This document shows, in pieces, positions 9,549 to 17,801 of a stretch of DNA of 64,000 bases. Made by a program: the position numbers and the translations under genes. Every line of letters begins with the position of its first letter. Position 1 is the first letter of the stretch. Source of the DNA: JANSWP01 sp041941305. Its GTDB lineage: Bacteria; Bacteroidota; Bacteroidia; Chitinophagales; Saprospiraceae. The stretch is taken from positions 1-64,000 of the forward strand of contig JBGTQJ010000040.1 in the NCBI GenBank assembly GCA_041941305.1, given 5' to 3'. The notes under the pieces are model-generated. The model was not told the origin of the DNA and did not search any database. It worked only from the letters and a program-made list of their open reading frames with translations.

Positions 9549-11510
9549 ATGAAAACACTAAGTAAACACTCGTTTTTTTTGCAAATAAGGATTCTTCCCA
9601 ATTGCAAACAGATTTTACCAATTTTTATATCCTTATTTTTTCTATTGGGTGCAACTAACTCAATATCAGGTCAATATGCCTTTTATGCAGTCAATGATTT
9701 TGGAGACATCGTAGGTATAAACGCGCCCAATACTACCTGGCTACAACGATTACTACATCCCAACAATACAGGTTGGTGGATGTATGCAGGCGGCTCTCCA
9801 AAGAATCCAGTAACAGATAAGGCTTATGTCGTTATTAGAGTGGGAGAAGTTAGAGAAATTACACCTTCAGGAAGCTTTACAGTTCTTGCCAATTTATCAA
9901 GTTATGCTTCCAATGGTTGGTATTATCCAATGGTTAGATCAACTTCCGGAACATTGTATGCATTGAATTTTTGGGGAAAGCTGGCTAAAATTACCGCTTC
10001 AGGAGCTTCATTGGTCACAGATTTATCTTCCTATTCGGCAACTTGGGGGCGAATAACCATAGATTCAAATGATAATTTATATGCCATGGGAGCCAATGGT
10101 ATTGCGATTAAAATAAGTCCCGGTGGTACGGTAACTCAAATTGCAAATGCAGGAAGTGTTAGTAGCAACCAATGGAGCAAAGTGATTTTAGGCCCCGATC
10201 AATATTATTACTTAATTAATTTAGATGGAAAAATTGCAAAAGCGAATGTATGTGGTGCAACCTTGTTTGCAGATTTGGATTTGATTAATGGAAATACCGA
10301 TAATGAATGGTCCAATTTTGCTTTTCATCCAAATGGCAATCTTTACGCTGTTAACATCAATGATGGGCAGGTTGCTGAAATTCAACTCTCTGGAGCTACC
10401 TCTATCATTACACAATATATTGCACGAGCCTGGTATGGTCCAGTCATTGACCAAAATGGAAACATCCATGTTTGGAATAACAACAATGTTTTTAGAATTA
10501 TTTCATCTACGGGACAAGTATTACAAAATTTTGGGATTGGAACCAGAAGCTATGGCTGGTATAGTATTGCTTTGGACCAATTTGTCATCAATAGTACGCC
10601 ACCAGGTCCAAACTGCAACAATCCTCCAAATTGCGCAAATGCTGCAATCGCCAATCAAAACGCAGATGAAAATTGTCAGGCAACGATTTCTGGTTCTGAT
10701 GTGACAGGAGTTACTGATCCTGATGGGGATCCTTTGACCATTTCTGTTAATCCCACTCTCTTGAATTTAGGTGCAAATACAGTTGCTGTTACAGCAAACG
10801 ATGGAAATGGAGGATCTTGTACCATTAACATTACCGTAAACGTGGTGGATAATGATTCAGACAATGATGGAGTTGCCGACTGTATGGATAATTGCCCAAA
10901 CACGGTGAATGCCAATCAATTAGATGCTGACTGTGATGGAGTTGGAGATGCCTGTGACCTATGCGATGGAGGAGACGATTCGATTGACAATAATAATGAC
11001 GGTTTGCCCGATTGCGCCTATTTTCCAGGTATGTCTCATCTGGAATCTTCGTGGAAATGTGGGAACAATAACAACAAGGTATTCATTTGTCATATCCCAC
11101 CTGGAAATCCAGCCAATGCCCAAACCAATTGCGTAAGTCCAAATGCAGTGGCTGCTCATTTGGGGCATGGAGATTATGTGGGTCCATGTGGAAATGCCAA
11201 TTGCAGTCAGGCTTTGCAAGGAATTGGCCCAAATGAAACCAATGCAGGATTTGTAGAGCAGGTTTTTACGCTTTTTCCGAATCCTGCAAAAGATGTACTC
11301 CACATCTCATTGACTGGATTTGATGAAGAAGCTATTGAAATTAGTATTGTCAATAGTCTCGGAATTCAAATTTGGCATCAAAATGTAAATTCGGAGAACT
11401 CAGAGTTGAAGGTGGAATTAACATCCTCCAAATACGAAAATGGCTTATATTTAGTATTGTTGAAAACCAAAGAAAAATTGTTTACAGAGCCCTTTATATT
11501 AATGAAGTAA
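9549..11510 (+). CDS. Secreted propeller / HYR-like protein with T9SS type A sorting domain
   Basis: About 653 residues from the ATG at 9549; the N-terminus carries a long signal peptide ending near GATNSISGQ. Residues about 37-345 contain repeated units of the form YAxxxxGxIxKISxxG, a likely NHL/SMP-30-like beta-propeller. Residues about 355-440 resemble a HYR/Ig-like domain (ENCQATISGSDVTGVTDPDG ... NTVAVTANDGNGGSC). A TSP3-like stretch (NDGVADCMDNCPNT, LDADCDGVGDACD), the CHIPPGNPANAQ..AAHLGHGD motif and a type A T9SS sorting domain (LFPNPAKDVLHISL ... PFILMK) complete it. The C-terminal 220 residues match those of the two preceding genes. A strong terminator follows, closing the three-gene cluster. 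Confidence 0.9.
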   Translation: MKTLSKHSFFLQIRILPNCKQILPIFISLFFLLGATNSISGQYAFYAVNDFGDIVGINAPNTTWLQRLLHPNNTGWWMYAGGSPKNPVTDKAYVVIRVGEVREITPSGSFTVLANLSSYASNGWYYPMVRSTSGTLYALNFWGKLAKITASGASLVTDLSSYSATWGRITIDSNDNLYAMGANGIAIKISPGGTVTQIANAGSVSSNQWSKVILGPDQYYYLINLDGKIAKANVCGATLFADLDLINGNTDNEWSNFAFHPNGNLYAVNINDGQVAEIQLSGATSIITQYIARAWYGPVIDQNGNIHVWNNNNVFRIISSTGQVLQNFGIGTRSYGWYSIALDQFVINSTPPGPNCNNPPNCANAAIANQNADENCQATISGSDVTGVTDPDGDPLTISVNPTLLNLGANTVAVTANDGNGGSCTINITVNVVDNDSDNDGVADCMDNCPNTVNANQLDADCDGVGDACDLCDGGDDSIDNNNDGLPDCAYFPGMSHLESSWKCGNNNNKVFICHIPPGNPANAQTNCVSPNAVAAHLGHGDYVGPCGNANCSQALQGIGPNETNAGFVEQVFTLFPNPAKDVLHISLTGFDEEAIEISIVNSLGIQIWHQNVNSENSELKVELTSSKYENGLYLVLLKTKEKLFTEPFILMK

Positions 11511-11549
11511 CCTTTAATGCCCTAAGAAAGCCGTTTGGTATATAAAAGT

Positions 11550-11608
11550 GGAATTGTGCCTACAAATAATTGATATTCAAACTGATATGGGCACAATTCC
11601 CTTTTTTA
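11550..11608 (+). terminator. Rho-independent terminator after the three-gene secreted-protein cluster
   Basis: Perfect 11-bp arms, GGAATTGTGCC (11550-11560) and GGCACAATTCC (11590-11600), are followed directly by CTTTTTTATT. It lies 40 bases after the stop of the third secreted-protein gene and 29 bases before the next start. The loop is long (29 nt), which is the only weak point. Confidence 0.75.
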
Positions 11609-11636
11609 TTAATACAAATTTGAAACCCTTTGCATT

Positions 11637-12200
11637 ATGTCAAAAACAATCGAATTTACAGTTCCTTTTGATGACACAAAATCAGAACATTTGATAAACA
11701 GTTATTTTAAAACCAACGGCTATTATCCCATGAGCGGAGGGGATCTCTACTTTACAAAAGAAGGGAATTTCTCAGCGGTATTATATTCAAATAGTTATAG
11801 TCCAAAAGTTAAAGTGACTATTTCGAGAATTAATGAAAGCAGCTGCATGATCAAAGTTGAACATAAATCAGGTGGATTCTGGAATCCAGTCTTGCCACTA
11901 GACACAGCTTATTTGAAAGCAGAATTGGAGCATTTGAAAGATTCAATTTCAGTGGGGGAGATTCAGAAATTTGATGCCTCCTGGTTTGAAGAAAAAAGCA
12001 GAAAACACCGGATTAGGTTTTGGACCTATTTTGCTATCATCGCAGCAATTTCCATAGTGGTTACACATTTGATAGGGGACTCGTCATTTTTTGTGATAAT
12101 CGATTTTTTTGTGGCCTATTTAGGAGCTTGGTATATTATTAAGCTCCAGACGAGGAATCTGGATCCAAAATTCAATTTTCCTGCTGACAAATTCGGATAG
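11637..12200 (+). CDS. Hypothetical protein with two C-terminal membrane helices
   Basis: A 187-residue protein that I do not assign to a family. Residues 1-125 form a soluble, mixed alpha/beta N-terminal part with the segments EFTVPFDDTKSEHLINSYFK and DLYFTKEGNFSAVLYSNSY. Residues about 128-148 and 151-171 are two closely spaced membrane helices joined by a short GDSS turn. There is no signal peptide, so the N-terminal part is probably cytoplasmic. The ATG at 11637 follows the terminator immediately. Its 3' end overlaps the convergent lipoprotein gene by 29 bp (12172-12200), which leaves no room for a terminator between them. Confidence 0.75.
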   Translation: MSKTIEFTVPFDDTKSEHLINSYFKTNGYYPMSGGDLYFTKEGNFSAVLYSNSYSPKVKVTISRINESSCMIKVEHKSGGFWNPVLPLDTAYLKAELEHLKDSISVGEIQKFDASWFEEKSRKHRIRFWTYFAIIAAISIVVTHLIGDSSFFVIIDFFVAYLGAWYIIKLQTRNLDPKFNFPADKFG

Positions 12201-12726
12201 TTTGCACCATGGCTGGCGTAACTTTTTCAATGCTTTTTCTATTGGCTAAATAAATAACCAGTTCGTTGTCGTAAGTGATTTCTTTACCATTTTTCAGAAT
12301 ACTCACCACAGGTATATCATTAATGGTTTTGATCCTCAATCCAGGAAACTCTCCAGGTTGTTGATCTGGTATCAATCTCATTCCTCCCTGCTCTATGTTC
12401 AAATCGTGCATATTGACTTTGGTCTCATAAACATCCCCATTCTTTTCATTTCTAATCGTCAAATTACATGCTTCATCAACCAGGACGGTCATTTTCCCCA
12501 AATCGGGCATGCTGGGTGCAGATTGGTCATACTCATATTGCAGTGTATTCAATCCCAATTCGATACGACTCATGATGTCTTCCTCTGGGATGGCTATGCT
12601 TCGAAGGTTTTCATATGGTTTGGGTGGGGGAGGGGTCTCAGGAGCTTGGGGTGCTTCAGGTGTATCTCCATTGCAAGCAATAATAAGGAGTAGCAATATG
12701 GGAACAAATTTGTTAATTATTGACAT
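12172..12726 (-). CDS. Predicted lipoprotein
   Basis: About 184 residues from the ATG at 12726, chosen because it places the signal peptide (FVPILLLLIIAC) at the N-terminus; an in-frame ATG at 12756 would precede it by ten residues. The lipobox LIIAC is followed by a Pro-rich linker (APQAPETPPPPKPYENL). The remainder is a small globular domain with segments resembling an ExbD/TolR-like periplasmic fold (a strand around TINDIPVVSILKNGKEITYD, then NRKSIEKVTPAMVQTI). That comparison is only suggestive, because ExbD proteins have a membrane helix rather than a lipobox. The gene is convergent with, and overlaps, the upstream plus-strand membrane protein. Function unknown. Confidence 0.7.
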   Translation of the reverse strand: MSIINKFVPILLLLIIACNGDTPEAPQAPETPPPPKPYENLRSIAIPEEDIMSRIELGLNTLQYEYDQSAPSMPDLGKMTVLVDEACNLTIRNEKNGDVYETKVNMHDLNIEQGGMRLIPDQQPGEFPGLRIKTINDIPVVSILKNGKEITYDNELVIYLANRKSIEKVTPAMVQTIRICQQEN

Positions 12727-12761
12727 CTTCTCTAGTTTTTGGAAAAGCAGTTTCAAAAATC

Positions 12762-12795
12762 AAAATGCCAGACATTTGGTAAGGTCTGGCATTTT
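12762..12795 (-). terminator. Terminator hairpin after the head-GIN gene
   Basis: Perfect 12-bp arms at 12762-12773 and 12784-12795 (AAAATGCCAGAC/GTCTGGCATTTT) enclose a 10-nt loop. It lies 60 bases past the stop of the minus-strand head-GIN gene and 36 bases before the minus-strand lipoprotein start, so it separates the two. The T-rich 3' arm on the minus strand supports intrinsic termination. Confidence 0.7.
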
Positions 12796-12854
12796 CGTGC
12801 CGCAAGTTACGCGACCTTTATAATTATCCAAATTTTGAACCAATCTATTCTAAA

Positions 12855-13538
12855 TCACAATTCCATCACCTTTCCGGATAGCAATTCCTTCATTTTAGTT
12901 TTTTCCGGATTTCCTTTGTATTTGATAACACCACCTGTATTGGCGTTGGCTTCAAGCGTTTTCTTTGCTACAACCTGAGCAATTCCACCAGTGTTGGCAG
13001 TTGCATAGGTATTATTGCATTCCAAATCAAGTGCTGCAAAGGATCCTCCTGAAGCTGTTTTAATATCCTGAGTGTCTGTGCTTCCTTTGACGTGAATATC
13101 ACCACCTTCAGAAGCATGTGCCTCCAATTTATTTACTTCAACGATCAAATCGATGTCCCCGCCGCTGGCAGCCTTGAGTTTTAGGAGATCCCCCTGAAAT
13201 ACTTCATTGCTTTCAATATCTGCCCCCGCTGAAGCCTTGATTTTTCGAATTTTTCCACAGGTCACCACTACAGAGACCGTCTCATCTTTTTTGATCAGTG
13301 ATTTTAATACCCCAATTTTCAATACCCCTTCTGAAACAGAAATATTGACATCATCCAAATCTATTTTATCTACACGAACTACTGCCTGATAATTGCTCCC
13401 CTTTTGTAGGGTGACATTAACCGTCCCGGAAGCCACGATTTCATCAAATTGATTCAATTGGATGGTCTTTTGAGCATTGGTGGTCGATATACCAAAGAGG
13501 AAAAGAAAACAGCCGAAGATGATTTTTTTGTGATTCAT
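12855..13538 (-). CDS. Head GIN domain-containing protein (DUF2807)
   Basis: About 227 residues from the ATG at 13538, which begins a signal peptide (KKIIFGCFLFLFGISTTNAQ); an in-frame ATG at 13577 is upstream. The mature protein is a right-handed beta-solenoid-like DUF2807 domain: FDEIVASGTVNVTLQKGS near the start, then short repeated strands with Gly turns (KIKASAGADIES, LKAASGGDIDL, EAHASEGGDIHV, IKTASGGSF, TANTGG). The 'head GIN' name refers to the conserved G-x-N/V-x-V pattern after the first strand. These are widespread secreted or outer-surface proteins in Bacteroidota with no proven biochemical role. A terminator hairpin follows it. Confidence 0.9.
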   Translation of the reverse strand: MNHKKIIFGCFLFLFGISTTNAQKTIQLNQFDEIVASGTVNVTLQKGSNYQAVVRVDKIDLDDVNISVSEGVLKIGVLKSLIKKDETVSVVVTCGKIRKIKASAGADIESNEVFQGDLLKLKAASGGDIDLIVEVNKLEAHASEGGDIHVKGSTDTQDIKTASGGSFAALDLECNNTYATANTGGIAQVVAKKTLEANANTGGVIKYKGNPEKTKMKELLSGKVMEL

Positions 13539-13867
13539 GATTCTATTTTTTGTATGGTTTGTTGTTTGATTTTGCAAATTTGAAAACGGTTATAAGTCAG
13601 AAAAAGTTGTATGGGTTGATTCAAAAAAGCAATTCTTCTTTTTATCCACTCGACAATTTCATTTAACAATTCCCCTATTAGGATAAACGGATCTTCAAAT
13701 AGTCACCCTAGCCAAATAGATTAAAGCATAAAAATATAATAGAGTAATAAAGTCACAGAGTCCTCTTTGAGAGACTCTGTTAAGGACACTTTGGATGAAT
13801 CAAAACCTGGAATCTCTAAGTCTCAACCCAACATTTATATATTTACATCCTCAAAAAGCAACCATAA
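13539..13867. other. Intergenic region with a stem-loop ahead of the antiporter gene
   Basis: A 329-bp gap between divergent genes. A stem-loop lies at 13755-13780: arms ACAGAGTC and GACTCTGT, extended by CTC/GAG around a TTT loop with one bulged A. No T-run follows. A near-consensus box (TATATTTA) sits about 30 bp before the antiporter ATG, but it is not the full TAnnTTTG motif. A 13-mer of this hairpin (AAAGAGGACTCTG on the minus strand) recurs at 23258-23270. Nothing else is recognisable. Confidence 0.4.
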
Positions 13868-15103
13868 ATGGATATCTTCTCAATCATTACCATTCTAATC
13901 GTTTTAGCTGCACTATTTGGATACCTCAATGTACGATTTCTCAAAATGCCGGTGACCATTGGCTTGATGGTCATTTCGATCATCTTTTCACTGGCTGTCT
14001 TGGGCTTAGGGGCTATCAATCCGGATATTTTAGCCTTTGAACGCTCTCTTGTTCAAGAGATTGATTTTCACGATGTTTTGTTCGATGTGATGCTCAGTTT
14101 TTTGTTGTTCGCAGGTGCCCTGCATGTAGATTTTGGGCAATTGCAACAGCAAAGATGGCCGATTATAATATTTGCAACTTTAGGTGTTTTACTTTCAACA
14201 TTTCTCGTCGGTGGGCTCATGTTTTGGTTGATGCAGATGATTGGATTGAATGTAGGGTTTATCTATTGCTTGTTGTTTGGCGCTTTGATTTCGCCTACAG
14301 ATCCAATTGCTGTTTTAGGTATATTGAAGAAAGCAGGGGTCCCCAAAAAACTGGAAACCAAAATTGTAGGGGAAAGTTTATTCAACGATGGAATTGGAGT
14401 CGTGGTCTTTCTTACCATTTTCAATATCGCAGCGAGTGGAAGTGATATCCAATTTTCAAACATCGCATTCTTGTTTGTGGAGGAAGTAGGTGGAGGCGTC
14501 CTGCTTGGCGTTATTTTGGGATTCATCGCTTATCAACTGATGAAATCCATCGATCACTTTGAAGTTGAAGTCATGATTACCCTTGCATTGGTAATGGGAG
14601 GGTATTTGTTGGCAAGTAAACTGCATTTTTCTGGACCATTGGCGATGGTCGTGGCAGGATTGATGGTTGGGCACGAACGCTTTAGAACCAGTTCCATGTC
14701 TGAAATAACGGAACATTATGTGGATGAATTCTGGAAACTCATGGATGTTTTGCTCAACGCCGTTTTGTTTGTATTGATGGGATTGGAATTGGTGATTCTC
14801 ACATTCAATGGGCAATACATTTTGGCCGGATTGTTGGCTATTCCCGTTTCTCTATTTGCGAGATATGCCGCGCTATCCATTCCTATTCAATTTTTCCAAA
14901 AAAGATTGGAGTTTGTTCCCAAAACGGGATTGATTATGACCTGGGGAGGATTGAGAGGAGGTATTTCCATTGCCCTGGCATTTTCCCTAACAGAAACCAT
15001 GCACAGCGAATTAATTTTGACAATGACTTATATTGTAGTGGTTTTTTCAATTGTAATTCAGGGACTTACTGTAGGCAATGTGGTGAAGAGATTTGTGAAA
15101 TGA
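13868..15103 (+). CDS. CPA1-type Na+/H+ antiporter (NhaP-like)
   Basis: A 411-residue polytopic membrane protein with about 12 hydrophobic segments. It carries the CPA1 signatures: GALISPTDPIAVLGIL (about residues 138-153), the Asn-Asp pair of the ion-binding site in GESLFNDGIGVVVF (about 168-181), and the Gly-rich segment TWGGLRGGISIALAFSL near residue 360-376. It should exchange cytoplasmic Na+ (or K+) for external H+ at the inner membrane and help control pH and salt. The length is that of the core transporter, without the long cytoplasmic tail of some NhaP proteins. It is a single gene with no obvious operon partner and is followed by a long inverted repeat. Whether it prefers Na+ or K+ cannot be told from sequence. 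Confidence 0.92.
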   Translation: MDIFSIITILIVLAALFGYLNVRFLKMPVTIGLMVISIIFSLAVLGLGAINPDILAFERSLVQEIDFHDVLFDVMLSFLLFAGALHVDFGQLQQQRWPIIIFATLGVLLSTFLVGGLMFWLMQMIGLNVGFIYCLLFGALISPTDPIAVLGILKKAGVPKKLETKIVGESLFNDGIGVVVFLTIFNIAASGSDIQFSNIAFLFVEEVGGGVLLGVILGFIAYQLMKSIDHFEVEVMITLALVMGGYLLASKLHFSGPLAMVVAGLMVGHERFRTSSMSEITEHYVDEFWKLMDVLLNAVLFVLMGLELVILTFNGQYILAGLLAIPVSLFARYAALSIPIQFFQKRLEFVPKTGLIMTWGGLRGGISIALAFSLTETMHSELILTMTYIVVVFSIVIQGLTVGNVVKRFVK

Positions 15104-15154
15104 AAGGAAGTTCAGGGATGTTTGGTTCTAGAATTTCCAATGAAATTTTTTCAT

Positions 15155-15199
15155 GGTCAAGTTCAAGTCCAAGTTCATTTCTTGGTCTTGAACTTGACC
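15155..15199. repeat. 13-bp perfect inverted repeat after the antiporter gene
   Basis: Arms GGTCAAGTTCAAG (15155-15167) and CTTGAACTTGACC (15187-15199) enclose a 19-nt loop. It lies 52 bases after the antiporter stop. Only three T residues follow, so termination is possible but not certain. Confidence 0.5.
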
Positions 15200-15235
15200 T
15201 TTCAGGAAATAAAAGGAAAAAATCCTAGCACAGTG

Positions 15236-15267
15236 TCCGGCACCCAGCAAACCAGCACCCAAAAACC
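15236..15267 (+). repeat. Degenerate ACCCAGCA/ACCAGCACCC repeat in a gene leader
   Basis: A short T-free, C/A-rich stretch containing GGCACCCAGCAAACCAGCAC and then CCAAAAACCCA. The core CACCCAGCAAACCAG is identical to one at 17708-17730 and belongs to the same family as 28573-28759. It lies about 135 bp upstream of the T9SS type B protein start. The rest of 15104-15400 holds no gene I can support. Confidence 0.5.
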
Positions 15268-15400
15268 CATCCAAATGACAAATCTTTTAAAATTTGGAAA
15301 CAAGTGCAGAAAAACTCAAATAATTAGTTGAAATTCGAGCTGTTCAAACCAAGTAATGCAATAAAGGTCTCCATTCAATTCTGATTTAAAATTGCTCACT

Positions 15401-17347
15401 ATGTCCCTCTTGCGAATATTATTAGGAATATTTGTGTTGAGTTTTTCCATCCAGATGATAGCCCAAAAGCCTTTTGTTTGTCGTGGTACTTTTTACCTAA
15501 CCCTCGGATTAGGTGGTAATCCCAGTGTCAATTATGAAGTGGTGGTTGACCCATTAACTGGAGATATTCAATTTGATCCATTGGATGCACCTAATTCTGG
15601 TGCGTTTTTAAACTCCATTGGCTATCGATCAACCGATAATTTTATTTATGGAATTGATCCAGGCACCTTTGTATTGTACCAGATAGATTCTACGGGGCAA
15701 GCTTTCTCTCAAGGTTTTGTTGGGCAGGGAGTGAATACCAATTTGTCTCATATTGCCGGAGACATTACACCAGATGGAAAAGAGTTGGTCCTCTTACAGG
15801 CCAGTACATTTGGAGATCAAGCATTGATTATAATTGATTTGGATAATCCGAGCGCCACCAAAACGACCATTTCATTGACAGGGCTGCAAACTAGATGTGC
15901 AGACATCGCATTTAATCCAATTACAGGGAGATTGTATGGTTTTGATGGATTCAGTTCGCGTTTGGTTGAAATTAATTTGCAAACTGGTACTATTGGAGGA
16001 AGTTTTCCCAGCAGCAATGTAGCCGATATGATGGGAGCTATCTATTTTGATGCTTTTGGCAATTTATATGGCTATGGCCGAAGATCCAATGGTAGCCAAC
16101 AGGATGGATTTTTTAGTGTCAATAAAAATTCAGGGGAAGTTACCCTGGAGGGATTGGGACCCAACGCAACCCGAAATGATGGTTGTTCCTGTCCCTATAC
16201 TGTTGAATTAAGAGAATGGGTGGGCACTTTTGATGACATCGTTCCTTGTACTACCGTTCCTATAGAAATTGAAATAGCCAATACCTCCGGCAAGTCGCAA
16301 TCAGAACTCACCTTCGAGCATTATTTCCCAAATAGTTTTGTGATCCAGGACATACAATTTTTAATCCCAGCGACCATTACCGAAGGTGGTATTGGGACTA
16401 ATTATTTCATTTATGAAGATTTGACTTTACCACCTGGAATTCACAAAATGACGGTATGGGTGGAATTATTACCCGATGCCAGTGGAACTCATAGTTTACA
16501 ATCCGTATTATCTGGACTGTCAGAAAATTTAGGCGAAACTGCGATTTCTGATAATCCCTTTACCATCCTTCAGGATGACCCTGCAGTGATGGTTGTGGAA
16601 GAGCTGGAAATCGACCTAACGGAAGATGGTACTACCATATGTCCCGGAGATGTGATAGAATTGGAACCTGGAATTTTTGGAGTGGATTATTTATGGAGCG
16701 ATGGATCCACAGAGCCTCACTTTACAGTAACAGAAGGTGGGACCTATGCGGTTACAGTTACTTCTGGCTGCGATGTTGCTATTGAAACCGTAACGGTTAT
16801 GGAAATTCAATTGCGGGTGGATTTACAGGATTCCTACGAAATCATTTTGGGAGATGAAGTCGATTTATTGCCCTTCACGATACCGGTAAATGGTAATTAC
16901 ATATACACCTGGGAGAGCGAAAACGGGGACTTACCCTGTACCAATTGTCAGGAACCTACAGTTCAACCACTTTTTGATGGTTATTACTCTGTACATGTCT
17001 CAAATGGCATGGGCTGTCAGGATACTGCCATGACTTACATTCGCGTCATCAAGGATCGAAATATTTACTTCCCAAATGCCTTTAGTCCAAATGATGATGG
17101 CTTTAACGAGTTTTTCTATCCGCAGGGAAAAAATATTGAGCGTGTGCTAAATATGCAGATTTTTGACCGCTGGGGTAGCCTTGTATTTGAAAAAGCTAAT
17201 TTTGAAACCAATGACGTCGGTGCTGGATGGGATGGAGAATTTGAAGGTCAAAAACTCCCAATAGGCGTCTATGTTTACAAAGCAGATATTGAGTTTCTGG
17301 ATAGGGAGGTATTTACTTTTACAGGTGATGTGACCTTGCTTCGCTAG
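15401..17347 (+). CDS. Secreted propeller/Ig-like protein with T9SS type B (gliding-motility-associated) C-terminal domain
   Basis: About 648 residues from the ATG at 15401, which starts a signal peptide (RILLGIFVLSFSIQMIAQ); an in-frame TTG at 15392 is less likely. Residues about 25-275 form a propeller-like domain resembling DUF6923 (FNPITGRLYGFDGFSSRLVE, FDAFGNLYGYGRRS). Residues about 290-400 are Ig-like. Residues about 410-475 hold an Ig/PKD-like unit (DYLWSDGSTEPHFTVTEGGT). The last 100 residues are a type B T9SS domain: NIYFPNAFSPNDDGFNEFF, then FDRWGSLVFE, GWDGEFEGQKLPIGVYVY and GDVTLLR. Export through T9SS with release or attachment via a SprF-like partner is expected for this class; no PorP/SprF gene lies next to it. 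Confidence 0.9.
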   Translation: MSLLRILLGIFVLSFSIQMIAQKPFVCRGTFYLTLGLGGNPSVNYEVVVDPLTGDIQFDPLDAPNSGAFLNSIGYRSTDNFIYGIDPGTFVLYQIDSTGQAFSQGFVGQGVNTNLSHIAGDITPDGKELVLLQASTFGDQALIIIDLDNPSATKTTISLTGLQTRCADIAFNPITGRLYGFDGFSSRLVEINLQTGTIGGSFPSSNVADMMGAIYFDAFGNLYGYGRRSNGSQQDGFFSVNKNSGEVTLEGLGPNATRNDGCSCPYTVELREWVGTFDDIVPCTTVPIEIEIANTSGKSQSELTFEHYFPNSFVIQDIQFLIPATITEGGIGTNYFIYEDLTLPPGIHKMTVWVELLPDASGTHSLQSVLSGLSENLGETAISDNPFTILQDDPAVMVVEELEIDLTEDGTTICPGDVIELEPGIFGVDYLWSDGSTEPHFTVTEGGTYAVTVTSGCDVAIETVTVMEIQLRVDLQDSYEIILGDEVDLLPFTIPVNGNYIYTWESENGDLPCTNCQEPTVQPLFDGYYSVHVSNGMGCQDTAMTYIRVIKDRNIYFPNAFSPNDDGFNEFFYPQGKNIERVLNMQIFDRWGSLVFEKANFETNDVGAGWDGEFEGQKLPIGVYVYKADIEFLDREVFTFTGDVTLLR

Positions 17348-17801
17348 CGAAAATTTCTTTAAAATCAATTTTTATATAAATTCCTGGTAGCAGCAGGCAG
17401 TAAGCAGTAGGCAGTAGGCAGTTTCCAGTAACCCAGTACTCTGTGGTGATTAGTTCTAAGAAAATTTGCCCTCACAACCTCCCAGCTCGACCTTTTTGCC
17501 ATTGGCAAAAGCACACACAGTCCTGAAGGAGGAGCAGCCGCCCACTGAAAATCAAGTACTTAGAAGCGAGCGGATTTTCCCCTTCAGGATGCGAGGCAAT
17601 GTCCAGTGGACATTAAGCAAAGCAATAAAGGGGTTGTGCAGGCAGAACTTAACAGCCCTGGGGATTAAGGGGCTGCGATGGCAGAACCAATCAACCCTGC
17701 CCAGCCACCCAGCACCCAGCAAACCAGAATCAAGACCTCCATTTACCATCAAGTTTTACTTTTTTAAAGACAAATTTCCTACATTTGACTCATTCAAATA
17801 T
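17348..17801. other. Repeat-rich intergenic mosaic before the histidine kinase gene
   Basis: This 454-bp gap is mostly short repeats. They are a 7-bp tandem (GGCAGTA, about five units, 17387-17422); a stem-loop at 17493-17509 (TTTTGCC/GGCAAAA); a long inverted repeat with CCTGAAGG (17522) against CCTTCAGG (17581); a perfect palindrome at 17598-17614 (AATGTCC/GGACATT, 3-nt loop); two imperfect direct copies of about 38 bp (17627-17663 and 17665-17702, sharing GGGG.TG.G..GGCAGAAC); and an ACCCAGCA-type repeat at 17701-17731. All frames across it look non-coding in composition. I place the kinase start after it, although an open frame runs through it. Confidence 0.5.
17780..17787 (+). promoter_or_regulatory. 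Putative Bacteroidota -7 box (TACATTTG)
   Basis: TACATTTG is an exact match to the TAnnTTTG consensus of the Bacteroidota primary sigma factor. It lies 15-22 bp before the GTG chosen as the kinase start, which implies a very short leader. No convincing -33 TTG element is seen, so the call rests on the -7 box alone. The same octamer occurs at 22234. Confidence 0.4.

Noticed and set aside
13795..14040. 81-codon frame overlapping the antiporter start
   Set aside because: Overlaps the well-supported CPA1 antiporter gene in another frame and has no features of its own.
15122..15331. 69-codon frame after the antiporter gene
   Set aside because: Runs through a 13-bp inverted repeat and the ACCCAGCA repeat; composition is not coding.
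17466..17801. N-terminal extension of the hybrid kinase to an upstream start codon
   Set aside because: The extension is encoded by repeats and hairpins and would bury the signal sequence more than 110 residues inside the protein.
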